Source: Bacillota bacterium
Lineage (GTDB): Bacteria > Bacillota > Clostridia > Christensenellales > Aristaeellaceae
Direction: 5' to 3'
NCBI GenBank assembly: GCA_023436585.1
Contig: JAEZIN010000003.1
Location: 62,001-126,000, forward strand
Length of the DNA: 64,000 nucleotides
In this document: piece by piece, positions 41,498-50,828 of the stretch
Numbering within the stretch: position 1 is the first letter of the stretch
Layout: each line of letters opens with the position of its first letter
Notes under the pieces: generated by a model
What the model saw: the letters and a program-made list of their open reading frames with translations, nothing else
Told to the model about the DNA's origin: nothing
The model's database searches: none
Position numbers and translations under genes: made by a program

Positions 41498-43216
41498 ATG
41501 CTGGATTGTTTGCGCATGGCAAGGAGAGCTTTTTTTATTTTATGCCTTCTCACACTTCTGCCCGCCGCGGCGCTGGCGGCGAAAATTAGCGACGTATGGG
41601 TCACAGGGGCAATCCCCCAGGGGACACGGAGCCAAGCCGGCACAGAAAGTCTGCCGCCGGATTCAATCCACTGGTGGTATAGCGAAAAGGCCGGTGAGCA
41701 TTATCTGTTCCTTCCGGCAGGCGCGGACATATCCTGCCTGCAGCTGTGGTTTGACGCTACAGAACAGAGCATTGCCATCGGCGAAAAAACACTGCGCAGC
41801 GGCGATGCGGCAGATTTTTTGACGCCCGGTTCCAAATATACTGTAACCTGCGGCAAATTGAGCTATTCCCTTACGGTGATGCAATCGAAAAATGTGCCGG
41901 CGATGTTTATTCAAACAGAGTCAGGCAGCCTGAAAAGAATACACGCCAGCAGGGACAACAAGGAAACAGGATTTTTGTCCATGCTCAACGCAGACGGCAC
42001 CCTGGAATATGAGGGCAAGCTGGCCCAGATGAAAGGGAGGGGCCACTCCTCCTTCGCCAATCCCAAAAAGCCGTATCAAATCAAGCTGGACAATTCCACC
42101 AACCTGTGCGGCATGGGCAAGGCGAAGACCTGGGTCCTGCTGGCCGATTATGAGGACAATTCCCTGCTACGAAACAAGATGGCCTACGCCCTGGCGGATG
42201 CCGTAGGCCTTGCATATACCTCAAAGACATGCACGGTGGACCTGTACATCAACAACAGCTACTATGGCGCCTACCTTTTATGCGAGAAGGTGGAGATCGG
42301 CGATAGCCGCATCAACATCCGCGATCTTCAAAAAGCCACCGAAAAGGAAAACGACAAGCCGCTGGAATCATACCCGGCCTACAGCGCGGGCAGCTACAGG
42401 TTTGGCAGGAGCAAAGGGCTTCAAATACCCAACAATCCGCAGGATATCACCGGCGGGTACCTGCTGGAACTGGAAAAGCCTGACCGGTACAGGCCGGAGA
42501 TCAGCGGCTTTGCCACCTTACGGGGACAGCCCATTGTCATCAAGGAGCCCGAATATGTCTCCCGGGAGCAGGCGGATTACATCCTCGCCTACATGCAGGG
42601 GTTTGAAAACGCCATTTTTTCCAAAGACGGAACTGATCCTAAAAGCGGCAAGCGGTACACAGAGTTTGTAGATATGGATTCCCTGGCGAAAAAATACGTG
42701 ATGGAGGAGATATCCAAAAACTTCGACGCCAACCGCAGCAGCCTGTATTTCTACAAACCGTCTGAAAGCGAAGGGACCATCGCCTATGCCGGGCCGGTGT
42801 GGGATTATGACAACGCCTTTGGCAACTTTTCCAACCAGCGCACCAGGTCGCTGAAGCTTCCCACAGGCTTTTCTGCCAACAGCGACCGGGGAGAAAACTA
42901 CTACTGGTTCCCGGCACTGTACCGTCAAAAAGACTTCTACGCGGCGGCGGTGAAAACGTATCACGACCAGTTTGTGCCGGCGCTGCGCATATTGCTGGGG
43001 CAGGAAAAAGGCAGCAGGAACGGCCTTCAGTCCATAAAGGAGTATGCCGCGGAAATCGAAGCCTCGGCGGCCATGAACTTCATACGCTGGCCGGTGTTCA
43101 ATTCCCCCAGCCGCCAGGTGAAAACGGGCAAGGACTACGCGGAAAACATAGCGTATCTGGAAAACTTTATAAGCGGCAGGATGGCCTTCCTGAGTGAAAA
43201 CTGGCCCATGCAATAG
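41498..43216 (+). CDS. Secreted CotH-kinase-like protein, copy 1
   Basis: 572 residues. The signal peptide is about residues 8-28 (ending ALA-AK), followed by a short beta domain (about 30-125) and a CotH-type kinase domain (about 135-560). Landmarks are MKGRGHSSFANPKKPYQIKLDNS, TWVLLADYEDNSLLRNKMAY, NNSYYGAYLLCEKVEIG and the metal/catalytic motif GPVWDYDNAFGN (Asp436, Asp438). CotH proteins are atypical secreted kinases; in Bacillus CotH phosphorylates spore coat proteins. Here export and pairing suggest a cell-surface substrate, which is unknown. ATG 41498 or ATG 41516 could be the start. Confidence 0.87.
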   Translation: MLDCLRMARRAFFILCLLTLLPAAALAAKISDVWVTGAIPQGTRSQAGTESLPPDSIHWWYSEKAGEHYLFLPAGADISCLQLWFDATEQSIAIGEKTLRSGDAADFLTPGSKYTVTCGKLSYSLTVMQSKNVPAMFIQTESGSLKRIHASRDNKETGFLSMLNADGTLEYEGKLAQMKGRGHSSFANPKKPYQIKLDNSTNLCGMGKAKTWVLLADYEDNSLLRNKMAYALADAVGLAYTSKTCTVDLYINNSYYGAYLLCEKVEIGDSRINIRDLQKATEKENDKPLESYPAYSAGSYRFGRSKGLQIPNNPQDITGGYLLELEKPDRYRPEISGFATLRGQPIVIKEPEYVSREQADYILAYMQGFENAIFSKDGTDPKSGKRYTEFVDMDSLAKKYVMEEISKNFDANRSSLYFYKPSESEGTIAYAGPVWDYDNAFGNFSNQRTRSLKLPTGFSANSDRGENYYWFPALYRQKDFYAAAVKTYHDQFVPALRILLGQEKGSRNGLQSIKEYAAEIEASAAMNFIRWPVFNSPSRQVKTGKDYAENIAYLENFISGRMAFLSENWPMQ

Positions 43217-43251
43217 CCTGCCGGATGATAGCACAAATGAGGGAGAAACGC

Positions 43252-44964
43252 ATGCGTTATACAAAAGCGGCAATCAAAGCAATTTTATGGACAGCACTTA
43301 TCCTCCTGTTATTGCCCATAGGCGCTTCCGCGGCCAAGATTGAAAGCCTGTGGGTCACAAAGGTGATACCCGGCGGGACGGCGCTTCAAACGGCGGAAGG
43401 AAAGCCGTTGGACGCCGTCAACTGGTGGTACAGCAATAGGGAAAAGATATATTATTTGTTCCTGCCCGCGGGGGCAAAGGCAGAGGACCTTCGCATCTGG
43501 TTTACAGGCATCGAAAGCATCAACGTGAACGGCAAAGACGTCAATAGCGGCAGTGCGGTGGATTTCCTGGTGCCCGGCACAAGCCATGATCTGACGGCAG
43601 ACAAGAATACGTACACGCTGAAAGTTTTGCAGTCGGCCAATGTGCCCGCGCTTTTTCTGTCCACAGAGTCCGGCAGCGTAGAGGGAATCCACAAAAGCAA
43701 AAGAAACGAGGAGACAGGCAATCTTGCCATTCTCCATGCCGACGGTTCTGTTTCCTATGACGGGAAGCTGGCGCAGATCAAGGGCCGGGGAAACGCTTCC
43801 TTTGCTTTCCCCAAAAAGCCGTACCAGATCAAGCTGGACAAATCCACCGACTTATTCGGCTTGGGCAAGGCCAAAACGTGGATTCTGCTGGCCGATTACC
43901 AGGACAATTCCCTGATGCGCAACAATATCGCATTCGTACTGGCGGACGCGGTGGGGCTCTCCTATACCTCCAGGTTTCAATCCGTGGACGTATACGTCAA
44001 CAATGAATACCGCGGGACCTATCTTCTATGTGAAAAGGTGGAGATCGGGCCTAACCGCATCGCCATCAATGATCTGGAAGAGGATACTGAAGCGGTCAAC
44101 GACGCTCCGCTGAATACATACCCCACTTTTGGCTCTATGGGCTACCACTTTGGAAAAAACAAGGGCATCAATATTCCCAATAATCCCGATGACATCACCG
44201 GCGGGTATATATTGGAACTGGATTATGCGGAACGGTACAAAAAAGAGCCCAGCGGGTTTGCGACCACGCGGGGCCAACCCATCACCATCAAGGAACCGGA
44301 GTCTGCCTCCAGGGCCCAGGCCGCTTATATCAGCACTTTCATGCAGGGGTTTGAAAACGCCATTTTCTCCAAAGACGGCATAGATCCCAAAAGTGGAAAG
44401 CGCTACAGCGAATTTGTGGATATGGATTCCCTGGTCAAAAAATATCTGGTAGAAGAAATACTGAAAAATTACGACAGCAACCGGAGCAGCCTGTACTTTT
44501 ACAAGCCGTCGGATGAAGAGAGCAAGCTGGCCTTTGCCGGCCCCGTCTGGGATTATAACAGCTCCATGGGCAACGTAGCCAACGAACGCAACCAGCGCAT
44601 GATCAATCCGGAATACTTTTCCGCCAACAACGACAGGGGCGAGACCTACTACTGGCTCCCAGCGCTGTACAAGCAGCCTGATTTTAAAGAGCAGGCCATT
44701 AAAACCTATCATGAGGTATTTGTGCCGGTGCTTGACGAACTGCTTGGCAACCGTGAACAGGTGGGCGGCTCTCTGCGCACCATTGAGGACATGGCCGCGG
44801 AGCTGGAAGCGTCGGCCGCCATGAACTTTACCCGCTGGCCCGTGTTCAACGCGGAAAGCCGGCCTGTCAAGACAGGCAAGGATTATTGGGAAAATATCGC
44901 GTATGTGAAGAACTTTCTGATCAAGCGCATGGTCTTCCTGGCTGAAAACTGGATACTTGAGTAA
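43252..44964 (+). CDS. Secreted CotH-kinase-like protein, copy 2 with altered active-site motif
   Basis: 570 residues, a close paralogue of the preceding gene along the whole length, including a signal peptide ending ASA-AK. The kinase landmarks repeat (IKGRGNASFAFPKKPYQIKLDKS, TWILLADYQDNSLMRNN, CEKVEIG). The acidic motif reads GPVWDYNSSMGN, so the second Asp of copy 1 is Asn. If that residue binds metal as in active CotH kinases, copy 2 may be inactive or altered. ATG 43252 has GGGAG 6 bases upstream; a start nine codons earlier is possible but poor. It lies 35 bases after copy 1 and is surely cotranscribed. Confidence 0.87.
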   Translation: MRYTKAAIKAILWTALILLLLPIGASAAKIESLWVTKVIPGGTALQTAEGKPLDAVNWWYSNREKIYYLFLPAGAKAEDLRIWFTGIESINVNGKDVNSGSAVDFLVPGTSHDLTADKNTYTLKVLQSANVPALFLSTESGSVEGIHKSKRNEETGNLAILHADGSVSYDGKLAQIKGRGNASFAFPKKPYQIKLDKSTDLFGLGKAKTWILLADYQDNSLMRNNIAFVLADAVGLSYTSRFQSVDVYVNNEYRGTYLLCEKVEIGPNRIAINDLEEDTEAVNDAPLNTYPTFGSMGYHFGKNKGINIPNNPDDITGGYILELDYAERYKKEPSGFATTRGQPITIKEPESASRAQAAYISTFMQGFENAIFSKDGIDPKSGKRYSEFVDMDSLVKKYLVEEILKNYDSNRSSLYFYKPSDEESKLAFAGPVWDYNSSMGNVANERNQRMINPEYFSANNDRGETYYWLPALYKQPDFKEQAIKTYHEVFVPVLDELLGNREQVGGSLRTIEDMAAELEASAAMNFTRWPVFNAESRPVKTGKDYWENIAYVKNFLIKRMVFLAENWILE

Positions 44965-44995
44965 ACGGCAGGCTTCATAGCATAAAAAGCGCGCT

Positions 44996-45403
44996 TTACG
45001 GGGCAAGACCCTTCATTAACGCGTTTTCCATGGCCTTTAGCAGCACCATGCTGCTATAGGTGGCGCCTGCAACCGTATCCACCTGAAGCGAGTTTGCCTG
45101 GACCGCCCGTTGCACCACAGCCTCTCCGGCGGAACCCTGGCCGTTCTGGTGCTTCCATATCAAGGCTAAGTCAATTCTGTGGTCCTTTACCGTTATTGAC
45201 ACCTGGGCCGACACCGGAAAGACACTGTACTCCCCCACATATATGCCGTCTGGAATTTGGTCCATCGGGACGTTTGCAATGGCTACAGATTTAAGCCCGT
45301 TCAGGTTGTTTTGTATGATCCGATAGGCAATCATGCCGCCTGCGATACATAAAAGCAGCACTGCCGCCACAATGAGGAGTGTTGCTTTTGTTTTCTTTTT
45401 CAT
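44996..45403 (-). CDS. Membrane-anchored FMN-binding domain protein
   Basis: 135 residues: a basic N-terminus, one membrane segment (about 7-28), then an FMN_bind domain outside the cell with the flavinylation-type motif DTVAGATYSS (109-118). In NqrC/RnfG and related proteins the Thr in this motif carries covalent FMN attached by ApbE. No ApbE gene is in the window. It follows the flavodoxin-like gene by 20 bases with a strong AAGGAGG, so the two are probably cotranscribed and may share electron transfer. Confidence 0.85.
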   Translation of the reverse strand: MKKKTKATLLIVAAVLLLCIAGGMIAYRIIQNNLNGLKSVAIANVPMDQIPDGIYVGEYSVFPVSAQVSITVKDHRIDLALIWKHQNGQGSAGEAVVQRAVQANSLQVDTVAGATYSSMVLLKAMENALMKGLAP

Positions 45404-45423
45404 AGTACGCCTCCTTTATCCCG

Positions 45424-45903
45424 TCAACCGATCCGTGCAAAGGAGAGGACCAGGCCTTGGATTTGTTCCTCCCTGCGCTCGCCGGACCAGTTGACAATTC
45501 CGGAAGCATATACCTGTGCGCCTTTTTGCTGGCATATGCCCGTCAATTTCCGCAGGGAACGGTTCCCGCCGAAGATGGGCCTGGATAAGTGCTGGGTAAC
45601 AAAGCACCCGGTTTTTTTCCCAGCCAGATTGGGAAGCTGCAATGCATAGGCGGCCATCACTTTGGAGAGAGAAAAGCCCCACACAGGTGCGCCCAGGATC
45701 ACCGCGTCATACGGCGAGGCGTCCGGCGGGTTATTAAGCTTTACGGGCACCTCGATCTGCCCATGGCTTTCCGGCGTCTCGCCCACGGCGCTGACGCGCT
45801 CGATTCGGCAGGTGTGGCCTTGTTCCGTCAGGTGTGTTTTAATCCTTTCGGCCACGGAAAGCGTATGGCCTGTTTCCGAATGGACAAGAATGCCGATGTA
45901 CAT
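45424..45903 (-). CDS. Flavodoxin-like protein
   Basis: 159 residues with the flavodoxin fold: an N-terminal strand and phosphate loop HSETGHTLSVAE (9-20) and the later GAPVWGFSLS loop that contacts the isoalloxazine ring. It could be a flavodoxin or an NAD(P)H quinone reductase-like protein; the Trp in the second loop favours flavodoxin-type FMN binding. ATG 45903 has AGGAG 7 bases upstream. The frame is open further upstream without support. Confidence 0.8.
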   Translation of the reverse strand: MYIGILVHSETGHTLSVAERIKTHLTEQGHTCRIERVSAVGETPESHGQIEVPVKLNNPPDASPYDAVILGAPVWGFSLSKVMAAYALQLPNLAGKKTGCFVTQHLSRPIFGGNRSLRKLTGICQQKGAQVYASGIVNWSGERREEQIQGLVLSFARIG

Positions 45904-45950
45904 GGGAACGCTCCTTTCTTCGGTCGGGCAAGTTGCTTGGATCAGACAAA

Positions 45951-46415
45951 TCAAATTCTCATACCGTACCGCTGCCACAGGTTTGTGACGGCCGACCACT
46001 CTCTCACCAGCCGCTGCCCCGCCGGGGTGCGCCAATCCTTCTCAAGGGCGTCATGGCATATTTGTCCCTGTCCCCTGCGGTCATGATGGCAAAAGCGGCA
46101 CTCCAGCGGCTGAACACCCGTACCGTGCAGCTGGCACAAATCATTTCTTAAAAAGCAGCATCCCATATGGGCATAATTCTGCAGCGCGAAATTGCCCTCA
46201 CACCCTGCAAAAGCGGGGGACAGCACCCCAAAGGTGAGGTCTGCGGACACCTCCAGCATCATGCGCCCGGCATAACCGGCCTTCATGGCCCGGGCGGCTT
46301 CGTCCACGCTCCACCAGCCTGGGCGCTTGCAGTAGGCCCTGCATACATCGCAGCCACAGGGCGGGGATGGGGGAAATGCTTGCGCGAGGGTCATAGGCGG
46401 GCGGGCATGCTTCAT
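45951..46415 (-). CDS. Cysteine-rich cytoplasmic protein of unknown function
   Basis: 154 residues with about 13 Cys, clustered as PPCGCDVCRAYC near the N-terminus, then FAGCEG, GCCFLRNDLCQLHG and PLECRFCHHD. This spacing suggests one or more zinc or iron-sulfur sites. I do not recognise a named family with confidence. It sits between a GNAT gene and the flavodoxin-like gene on the same strand with gaps of 44-47 bases. That placement makes a redox or metal-related role plausible but unproven. Confidence 0.65.
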   Translation of the reverse strand: MKHARPPMTLAQAFPPSPPCGCDVCRAYCKRPGWWSVDEAARAMKAGYAGRMMLEVSADLTFGVLSPAFAGCEGNFALQNYAHMGCCFLRNDLCQLHGTGVQPLECRFCHHDRRGQGQICHDALEKDWRTPAGQRLVREWSAVTNLWQRYGMRI

Positions 46416-46459
46416 ATCCTGGCCCCTCCGGGAAGCCGTTCAGCCTGAGTATAAGCATT

Positions 46460-46882
46460 TCAGCCTTGGATGCTTTTGTTCCGGTAAACAAGGTCCTCCC
46501 TTGTGGTGAAGCCAAGGGACTCCCAAAACGCGTTCCCGCCGGCGTTGGTTTTAAACACCATTAAGGAGACCTTGGTGATGCCTTCCGCCTTCAGAGCATT
46601 TAGGGCCGCCTGCACCAGCGCCTGGCCGATGCCCCGCCTGCGGCAATCAGGATGCACCGCCAGATGATAAATGTGCCCCCTGCGCCCGTCATGGCCGGAC
46701 AGGATGGTTCCAGCCAGGCCGCCTTCTTCCATGGCCACAAAACAGGAGGAGGAATTACGGCGTAAAAACTGCCCGATGCTCTCCCTGGAATCATCCACAT
46801 CGCTTAAGCCCAAGCCGGGCGTATTCTGCCAAAGATCGTGCACGCGGTCATAATCCTGCGAAAGCATCATTTTGATGTCCAT
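46460..46882 (-). CDS. GNAT-family N-acetyltransferase
   Basis: 140 residues, a single GNAT domain. The acetyl-CoA site reads LAVHPDCRRRGIGQALVQAALNAL (about 76-99), and the C-terminal strand region FWESLGFTTRED is typical. The acceptor is unknown. It has GGAGG 6 bases before the ATG, inside the 3' end of the HAD gene, which it overlaps by 35 bases. Confidence 0.88.
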   Translation of the reverse strand: MDIKMMLSQDYDRVHDLWQNTPGLGLSDVDDSRESIGQFLRRNSSSCFVAMEEGGLAGTILSGHDGRRGHIYHLAVHPDCRRRGIGQALVQAALNALKAEGITKVSLMVFKTNAGGNAFWESLGFTTREDLVYRNKSIQG

Positions 46883-47576
46883 TTAATCCCTCCCTGATGT
46901 AATCCACCGCCTGCGTCAACGTTTCAAACGCCTGGATTGCTGCATCAGGCTCCTTTACATGCACCAGCAGCGCAGGTATGCCCGCTTTTCGCGCTCCCTC
47001 CATGTCGGCCACAGGGTTGTCGCCGATCATAAAGCATATGTCCGGGTGATCCGCCTTTAGCAGGGCATGTTCGAAAATCTCCTTCCGGGGCTTGTCAAAG
47101 CCGATTTCCCCGGAGACGATAACATCCGAAAAAAACCGATCCAGGCCAAGACCGCATACAACCTTCCTCAAATCGGGATGGTTGTTGGATACGACGTACT
47201 GGGAAAAACCCATCTCCCCGCATTGCTTCAGCACAGTCAATGTATCGTCATACAAGGCATAATGATCAGTTTTCAACAGGGCATTCCGCATGCTCCCGGC
47301 GGCACAGACCGCTGCTTCGTATGATGCGCCCAATTTCATACAAACCTTTTGAAAGTGGCTGTCCATGGTCTCCCACCAACGATCCCCCGTCATACGGGAG
47401 TGGTCTTCAAACGGCGTGTCCCAAGGAAAGCCGCTGCGCAAAAGGGGGCGCACATCCAAAAGCGTACAAGGGCATCCGGGCCATGCATCCTTCAAGGCCC
47501 CCAGAAGCGATGAACTCCAAAGATGCGGGCTTTGAACCAGCGTGCCGTCGAAATCCCAAAACAGGGCCTTTTTCAT
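46848..47576 (-). CDS. HAD-superfamily hydrolase (phosphoglycolate-phosphatase-like)
   Basis: 242 residues with HAD motifs I DFDGT (nucleophile Asp9), II VVSNN, III the Lys of FDKPRKEIF, and IV MIGDNPVADMEGA. The cap is helical, as in the phosphoglycolate phosphatase/beta-phosphoglucomutase group. The substrate is unknown. A beta-phosphoglucomutase would suit the distant GH65 phosphorylase, but nothing in the sequence demands it. It is first in a run of five minus-strand genes. Confidence 0.85.
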   Translation of the reverse strand: MKKALFWDFDGTLVQSPHLWSSSLLGALKDAWPGCPCTLLDVRPLLRSGFPWDTPFEDHSRMTGDRWWETMDSHFQKVCMKLGASYEAAVCAAGSMRNALLKTDHYALYDDTLTVLKQCGEMGFSQYVVSNNHPDLRKVVCGLGLDRFFSDVIVSGEIGFDKPRKEIFEHALLKADHPDICFMIGDNPVADMEGARKAGIPALLVHVKEPDAAIQAFETLTQAVDYIREGLNGHQNDAFAGL

Positions 47577-47690
47577 GGCTCTCTCCGTTTCATATCATCC
47601 ATATATCGTTGTATTAACTGTAAACTCATAAACGCCTAGTAACTTGAAGCTTGCAAATGAAATTAAGTGTCAGCCATATGCGGGAAAGAG

Positions 47691-47720
47691 CGGGAAGGGT
47701 TTTTATAAGCCCCCTTCCCG
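47691..47720. terminator. Hairpin downstream of the two-domain acetyltransferase gene
   Basis: CGGGAAGGG (47691-47699) pairs with CCCTTCCCG (47712-47720), loop with TTTTTATAAG. No clean T-run follows on either strand. The sequence resembles a terminator for the minus-strand gene ending at 47733. Confidence 0.5.
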
Positions 47721-47732
47721 ATATTATTCGGC

Positions 47733-48653
47733 TTATTTTGTTGATACCACCTTATATAGAAAGGCTACATGATCGGCGACCGTATACCTGTTCTTACAAT
47801 AAAATCCCATAGCGGGCATATGCCGGTTGGTCAGCAGCGTGACGCCTGCCAGATTATTTTTTGCACAGTGCCCCTCGGCGGTCATAAGCAGGCGCTTACC
47901 GTGACCTCTTCCCTGGAAATCGGGATGGACGAAAAGCTCATCCACATACAGCTCATCCTGCGTCCACCAGGTTTGGCGGTGGCTGAAAAGCGCGCCGACC
48001 AATTGGCCATTATCCACAGCGATCCAGCCCACAAAATCCCGGGAACCCGCAAACTCTAAAAGGTACCGGGAGCCTGTTTCCTCCGTCCAGTGGTTTTGCC
48101 AGGGCTCACCGTTGTAAGCCGCCATCAGCATATGCACGCAGTCCAGAAGGTCCTCCTCCTGATAAGGGCGGATCATTGGGCCTTCCTGATTTGCGTCCGC
48201 ATGGAAAAGGGGCTTTTCAAAGCAGATGCTTTCAGCAAGCCCAATATACGGTTCGAAATTCTCCCTGCGGCGGTAGCCGATGCCCTCGTACAGCGATATG
48301 GCCTCCGGCTGATGGACGCCGGTCTCCAGCACGGCAAAAGTGCATCCCTTTTCAGCGGCCCAAGCTTCCAGCTCCGCCATCACGCGCTTGGAGATGCCTT
48401 GCCCCCGGAAGGCAGGCGCCACAAACACCCTCTTTATTTCCACGCCGTTTTCCAAAAAAGGCTTGAATGCGCCGCAGCCGGCAGGCTCGTCCCCTTCCAA
48501 AGCAAGCACGACAGCGGTGATCTTTATAAGCGCGTTGAATGGGGCATAAAAAGCATTTCCGTCCTCATACCGGCCGGAAAGGTCCCGGTCCAATTGAGAC
48601 ACCAAGGCAAGAAAGCGCGGGTCGTCCTTGTGCGTTCGTTCCAAACGTATCAT
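47733..48653 (-). CDS. Tandem two-domain GNAT acetyltransferase
   Basis: 306 residues with two full GNAT domains. The first has VFVAPAFRGQGISKRVMAELE and ends LYEGIGYRRREN. The second has LFVHPDFQGRGHGKRLLMTAEGH and ends MGFYCKNRYTV. Two-domain GNATs include aminoglycoside- and mycothiol-type enzymes, but no specific match is claimed. AAGGAG lies 12 bases before the ATG. Confidence 0.87.
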   Translation of the reverse strand: MIRLERTHKDDPRFLALVSQLDRDLSGRYEDGNAFYAPFNALIKITAVVLALEGDEPAGCGAFKPFLENGVEIKRVFVAPAFRGQGISKRVMAELEAWAAEKGCTFAVLETGVHQPEAISLYEGIGYRRRENFEPYIGLAESICFEKPLFHADANQEGPMIRPYQEEDLLDCVHMLMAAYNGEPWQNHWTEETGSRYLLEFAGSRDFVGWIAVDNGQLVGALFSHRQTWWTQDELYVDELFVHPDFQGRGHGKRLLMTAEGHCAKNNLAGVTLLTNRHMPAMGFYCKNRYTVADHVAFLYKVVSTK

Positions 48654-48686
48654 TTGTACAAAATCTCCTTGAGGAATCCCTATTTG

Positions 48687-50594
48687 TTATAGTTCCGGTG
48701 TCCAGTCCGTCCAGGCGGATCCCGCCATGTCGCTGGGCATGCGCCAGTCTCCCCTGGGCGACAGGCTCACGCTGCCCACCTTGGGCCCGTCGGGCATACA
48801 GCTTCGCTTGAACTGCTGGGAAAAGAACCTGCGCAAGAACAGCTTCAGCGCCTTTGCAATAGCATCATCTTTGTATACGCCGTTGAAGGCCTGCCGGGCG
48901 AAAACAAAAAGCCTGTCCGGGGAACTGCCGGAATCCATCATGTGGTACAGGAAAAAATCATGCAGCGCATAATCCCCCAGTATCTCCTCCGTGCGCTGCG
49001 CAAGCTCGCCCTTGTCCACAGGCAGAAGCTCCGGGGAGATAGGCGTGTCGATAATATCCTCGCACACTTTTTGAACTTCGCCTTTGAACACGTTCTCCCC
49101 CAGGTACCTGACCAGGGTGCGCACCAGCGTTTTGGGGATGGAGCAGTTGACGTTGTACATGCTCATGTGGTCGCCGTTGTAGGTGGAAAAGCCCAGCGCG
49201 GACTCGCTCAAATCGCCGGTGCCCAAAACCAGCGCGCCGATGCGGTTGGCGTAGTCCATCAATATTTGCGTGCGCTCCCTGGCCTGGCTGTTTTCATAGG
49301 CCACGTCGTGCACGCTTTCATCCTGTCCGATGTCGGTAAAATGCTGGCGCACGGCAGGAGTGATATCCACCTCGCGGATGGTGCAGCCCAGCGCTTCCAT
49401 CAGCAGCATGGCGTTTTTGCGGGTGCGCTGGCCGGTGCCAAAGCCCGGCATGGTGATGGCGTGCAGATTTTCCGGCGGCAGGCCCATTTCCCGGAAGGCC
49501 CTGGCCGCCACCAGCAGGGCCAGGGCGCTGTCCAGCCCGCCGGAGATGCCCACCACCAGCTTGCGAAGGTTCGCGGCGTTTAGGCGGGTGAATAGTGCGA
49601 CAGTCTGGATGGAGGTGATCTCGTCGCACCTCTTTACGCGCCCGTCTTCCTCCGGCACAAAGGGAAGCGGCGGAATGGGGCGCAAAAGGGGAGGCGCGAA
49701 GGAGTTCGGTTTATCCAAAGATACAATGTGCATGTCGGGACAGTCGCTGTCAAAAAAGCTGCCGGTGCGCTGGCGCTGGTAGCGCAGGCGCTGGATGTCC
49801 ACATCCGATATGGCGCAGGAGCCCTCCGGCTGAAAGCGGGGCGATTCCTTCAAAGTGCGCCCGTTTTCGTACACGCCGCAGAATCCCGAAAAAACTAAGT
49901 CCGTGGTGGATTCGCCGTAACCGGCCCCGGCGTATGCGTAGCCGCAGAAGCAGCGGGCGCTTTGCTGGCGCAATAGCTCCCGGCGGTAATCATGCTTGGC
50001 CGCCAGCTCGTTGCTGGCGCTTGGATTGAATATGATTTCCGCGCCAGCCGGGGCGTAGGCACTGGAGGGGGGATTGGGCCCCCACAGGTCCTCGCAGATT
50101 TCTATGGCGAAGCGGAAATCCTCCGTTTCAAACAGCAGGTTCAAACCAAAGGGGATTGTTTCGCCGTTTAATGTAATGGTTTCCGGTGCGTATTTCCCGC
50201 TTTTGAACCATCGTGTCTCATAAAACTCGCCGCCGTTGGGCAGGTAGCGCTTGGCCGCCACGCCGCGTATTTTTCCGTTTTGCAATACGGCGGCGCAGTT
50301 AAAAAGCCGGCCCTGGTTGCAAAGGGGCAGCCCCACGATTACGGCCATGGCATCTGTTTTGCGGGCTATTGTAAAAAGCGCGGCAACAGCCTCCCGCTGC
50401 AGTGTTTCGTTCAGCAACAAATCGCCGCAAGTATAGCCGGTTAAGCATAATTCGGGAAACACCGCCGCCTGAACCTGTTCTAATTGCAGCCTTGGCAGCC
50501 AGGCGATAATTTCAGCGGCATTCTTTGAACAGTCGCCCAAGTGCACCTTCGGGGATACGGCGGCAATGCGCGCCATGTGCAAGCTTCTCATCAT
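48687..50594 (-). CDS. nadE: Glutamine-dependent NAD+ synthetase
   Basis: 635 residues: an N-terminal nitrilase-type glutaminase domain (about 1-290) with Glu in FPELCLTGY, the Lys of AAKRYLPNGGEFYE and nucleophile Cys in IEICEDLWG. It is followed by the ATP-pyrophosphatase synthetase domain with SGGLDSALAL (about 355). It makes NAD+ from deamido-NAD+, ATP and glutamine-derived ammonia, the last step of NAD synthesis. Length matches the long bacterial/Mycobacterium-type enzyme. ATG 50594 has AAGGTG nearby; GTG 50600 is an alternative. Monocistronic. Confidence 0.96.
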   Translation of the reverse strand: MMRSLHMARIAAVSPKVHLGDCSKNAAEIIAWLPRLQLEQVQAAVFPELCLTGYTCGDLLLNETLQREAVAALFTIARKTDAMAVIVGLPLCNQGRLFNCAAVLQNGKIRGVAAKRYLPNGGEFYETRWFKSGKYAPETITLNGETIPFGLNLLFETEDFRFAIEICEDLWGPNPPSSAYAPAGAEIIFNPSASNELAAKHDYRRELLRQQSARCFCGYAYAGAGYGESTTDLVFSGFCGVYENGRTLKESPRFQPEGSCAISDVDIQRLRYQRQRTGSFFDSDCPDMHIVSLDKPNSFAPPLLRPIPPLPFVPEEDGRVKRCDEITSIQTVALFTRLNAANLRKLVVGISGGLDSALALLVAARAFREMGLPPENLHAITMPGFGTGQRTRKNAMLLMEALGCTIREVDITPAVRQHFTDIGQDESVHDVAYENSQARERTQILMDYANRIGALVLGTGDLSESALGFSTYNGDHMSMYNVNCSIPKTLVRTLVRYLGENVFKGEVQKVCEDIIDTPISPELLPVDKGELAQRTEEILGDYALHDFFLYHMMDSGSSPDRLFVFARQAFNGVYKDDAIAKALKLFLRRFFSQQFKRSCMPDGPKVGSVSLSPRGDWRMPSDMAGSAWTDWTPEL

Positions 50595-50828
50595 TTTCAC
50601 ACCTTGCCTTCCAGGGACATGCTACCATAAACCGGGAACGGATACAAGGGGAGCGATTTAGGGCAAGAAGCAGGGAAGGACCTTTTTGAAAAAAAGTTCT
50701 TTCCCTGCCCGCAAGCTCAATTGTCGCACTGCTTCGCTGCCGCTCTTTTGCCTCGCTCATCCGCCACCGGCGGCGCTTGGCTCAGTCCCCCATCTTAAAA
50801 ACGCTGTTCCTGTTCACGCCATTGGAGA

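Noticed and set aside
46848..46882. Frameshift or fusion between the GNAT and HAD genes
   Set aside because: The 35-base overlap is in different frames, both proteins are complete, and the GNAT gene has a good ribosome binding site inside the HAD gene end.
46848..47576. Beta-phosphoglucomutase partner of the GH65 phosphorylase
   Set aside because: The HAD protein has general motifs only and lies more than 20 kb away in another operon.
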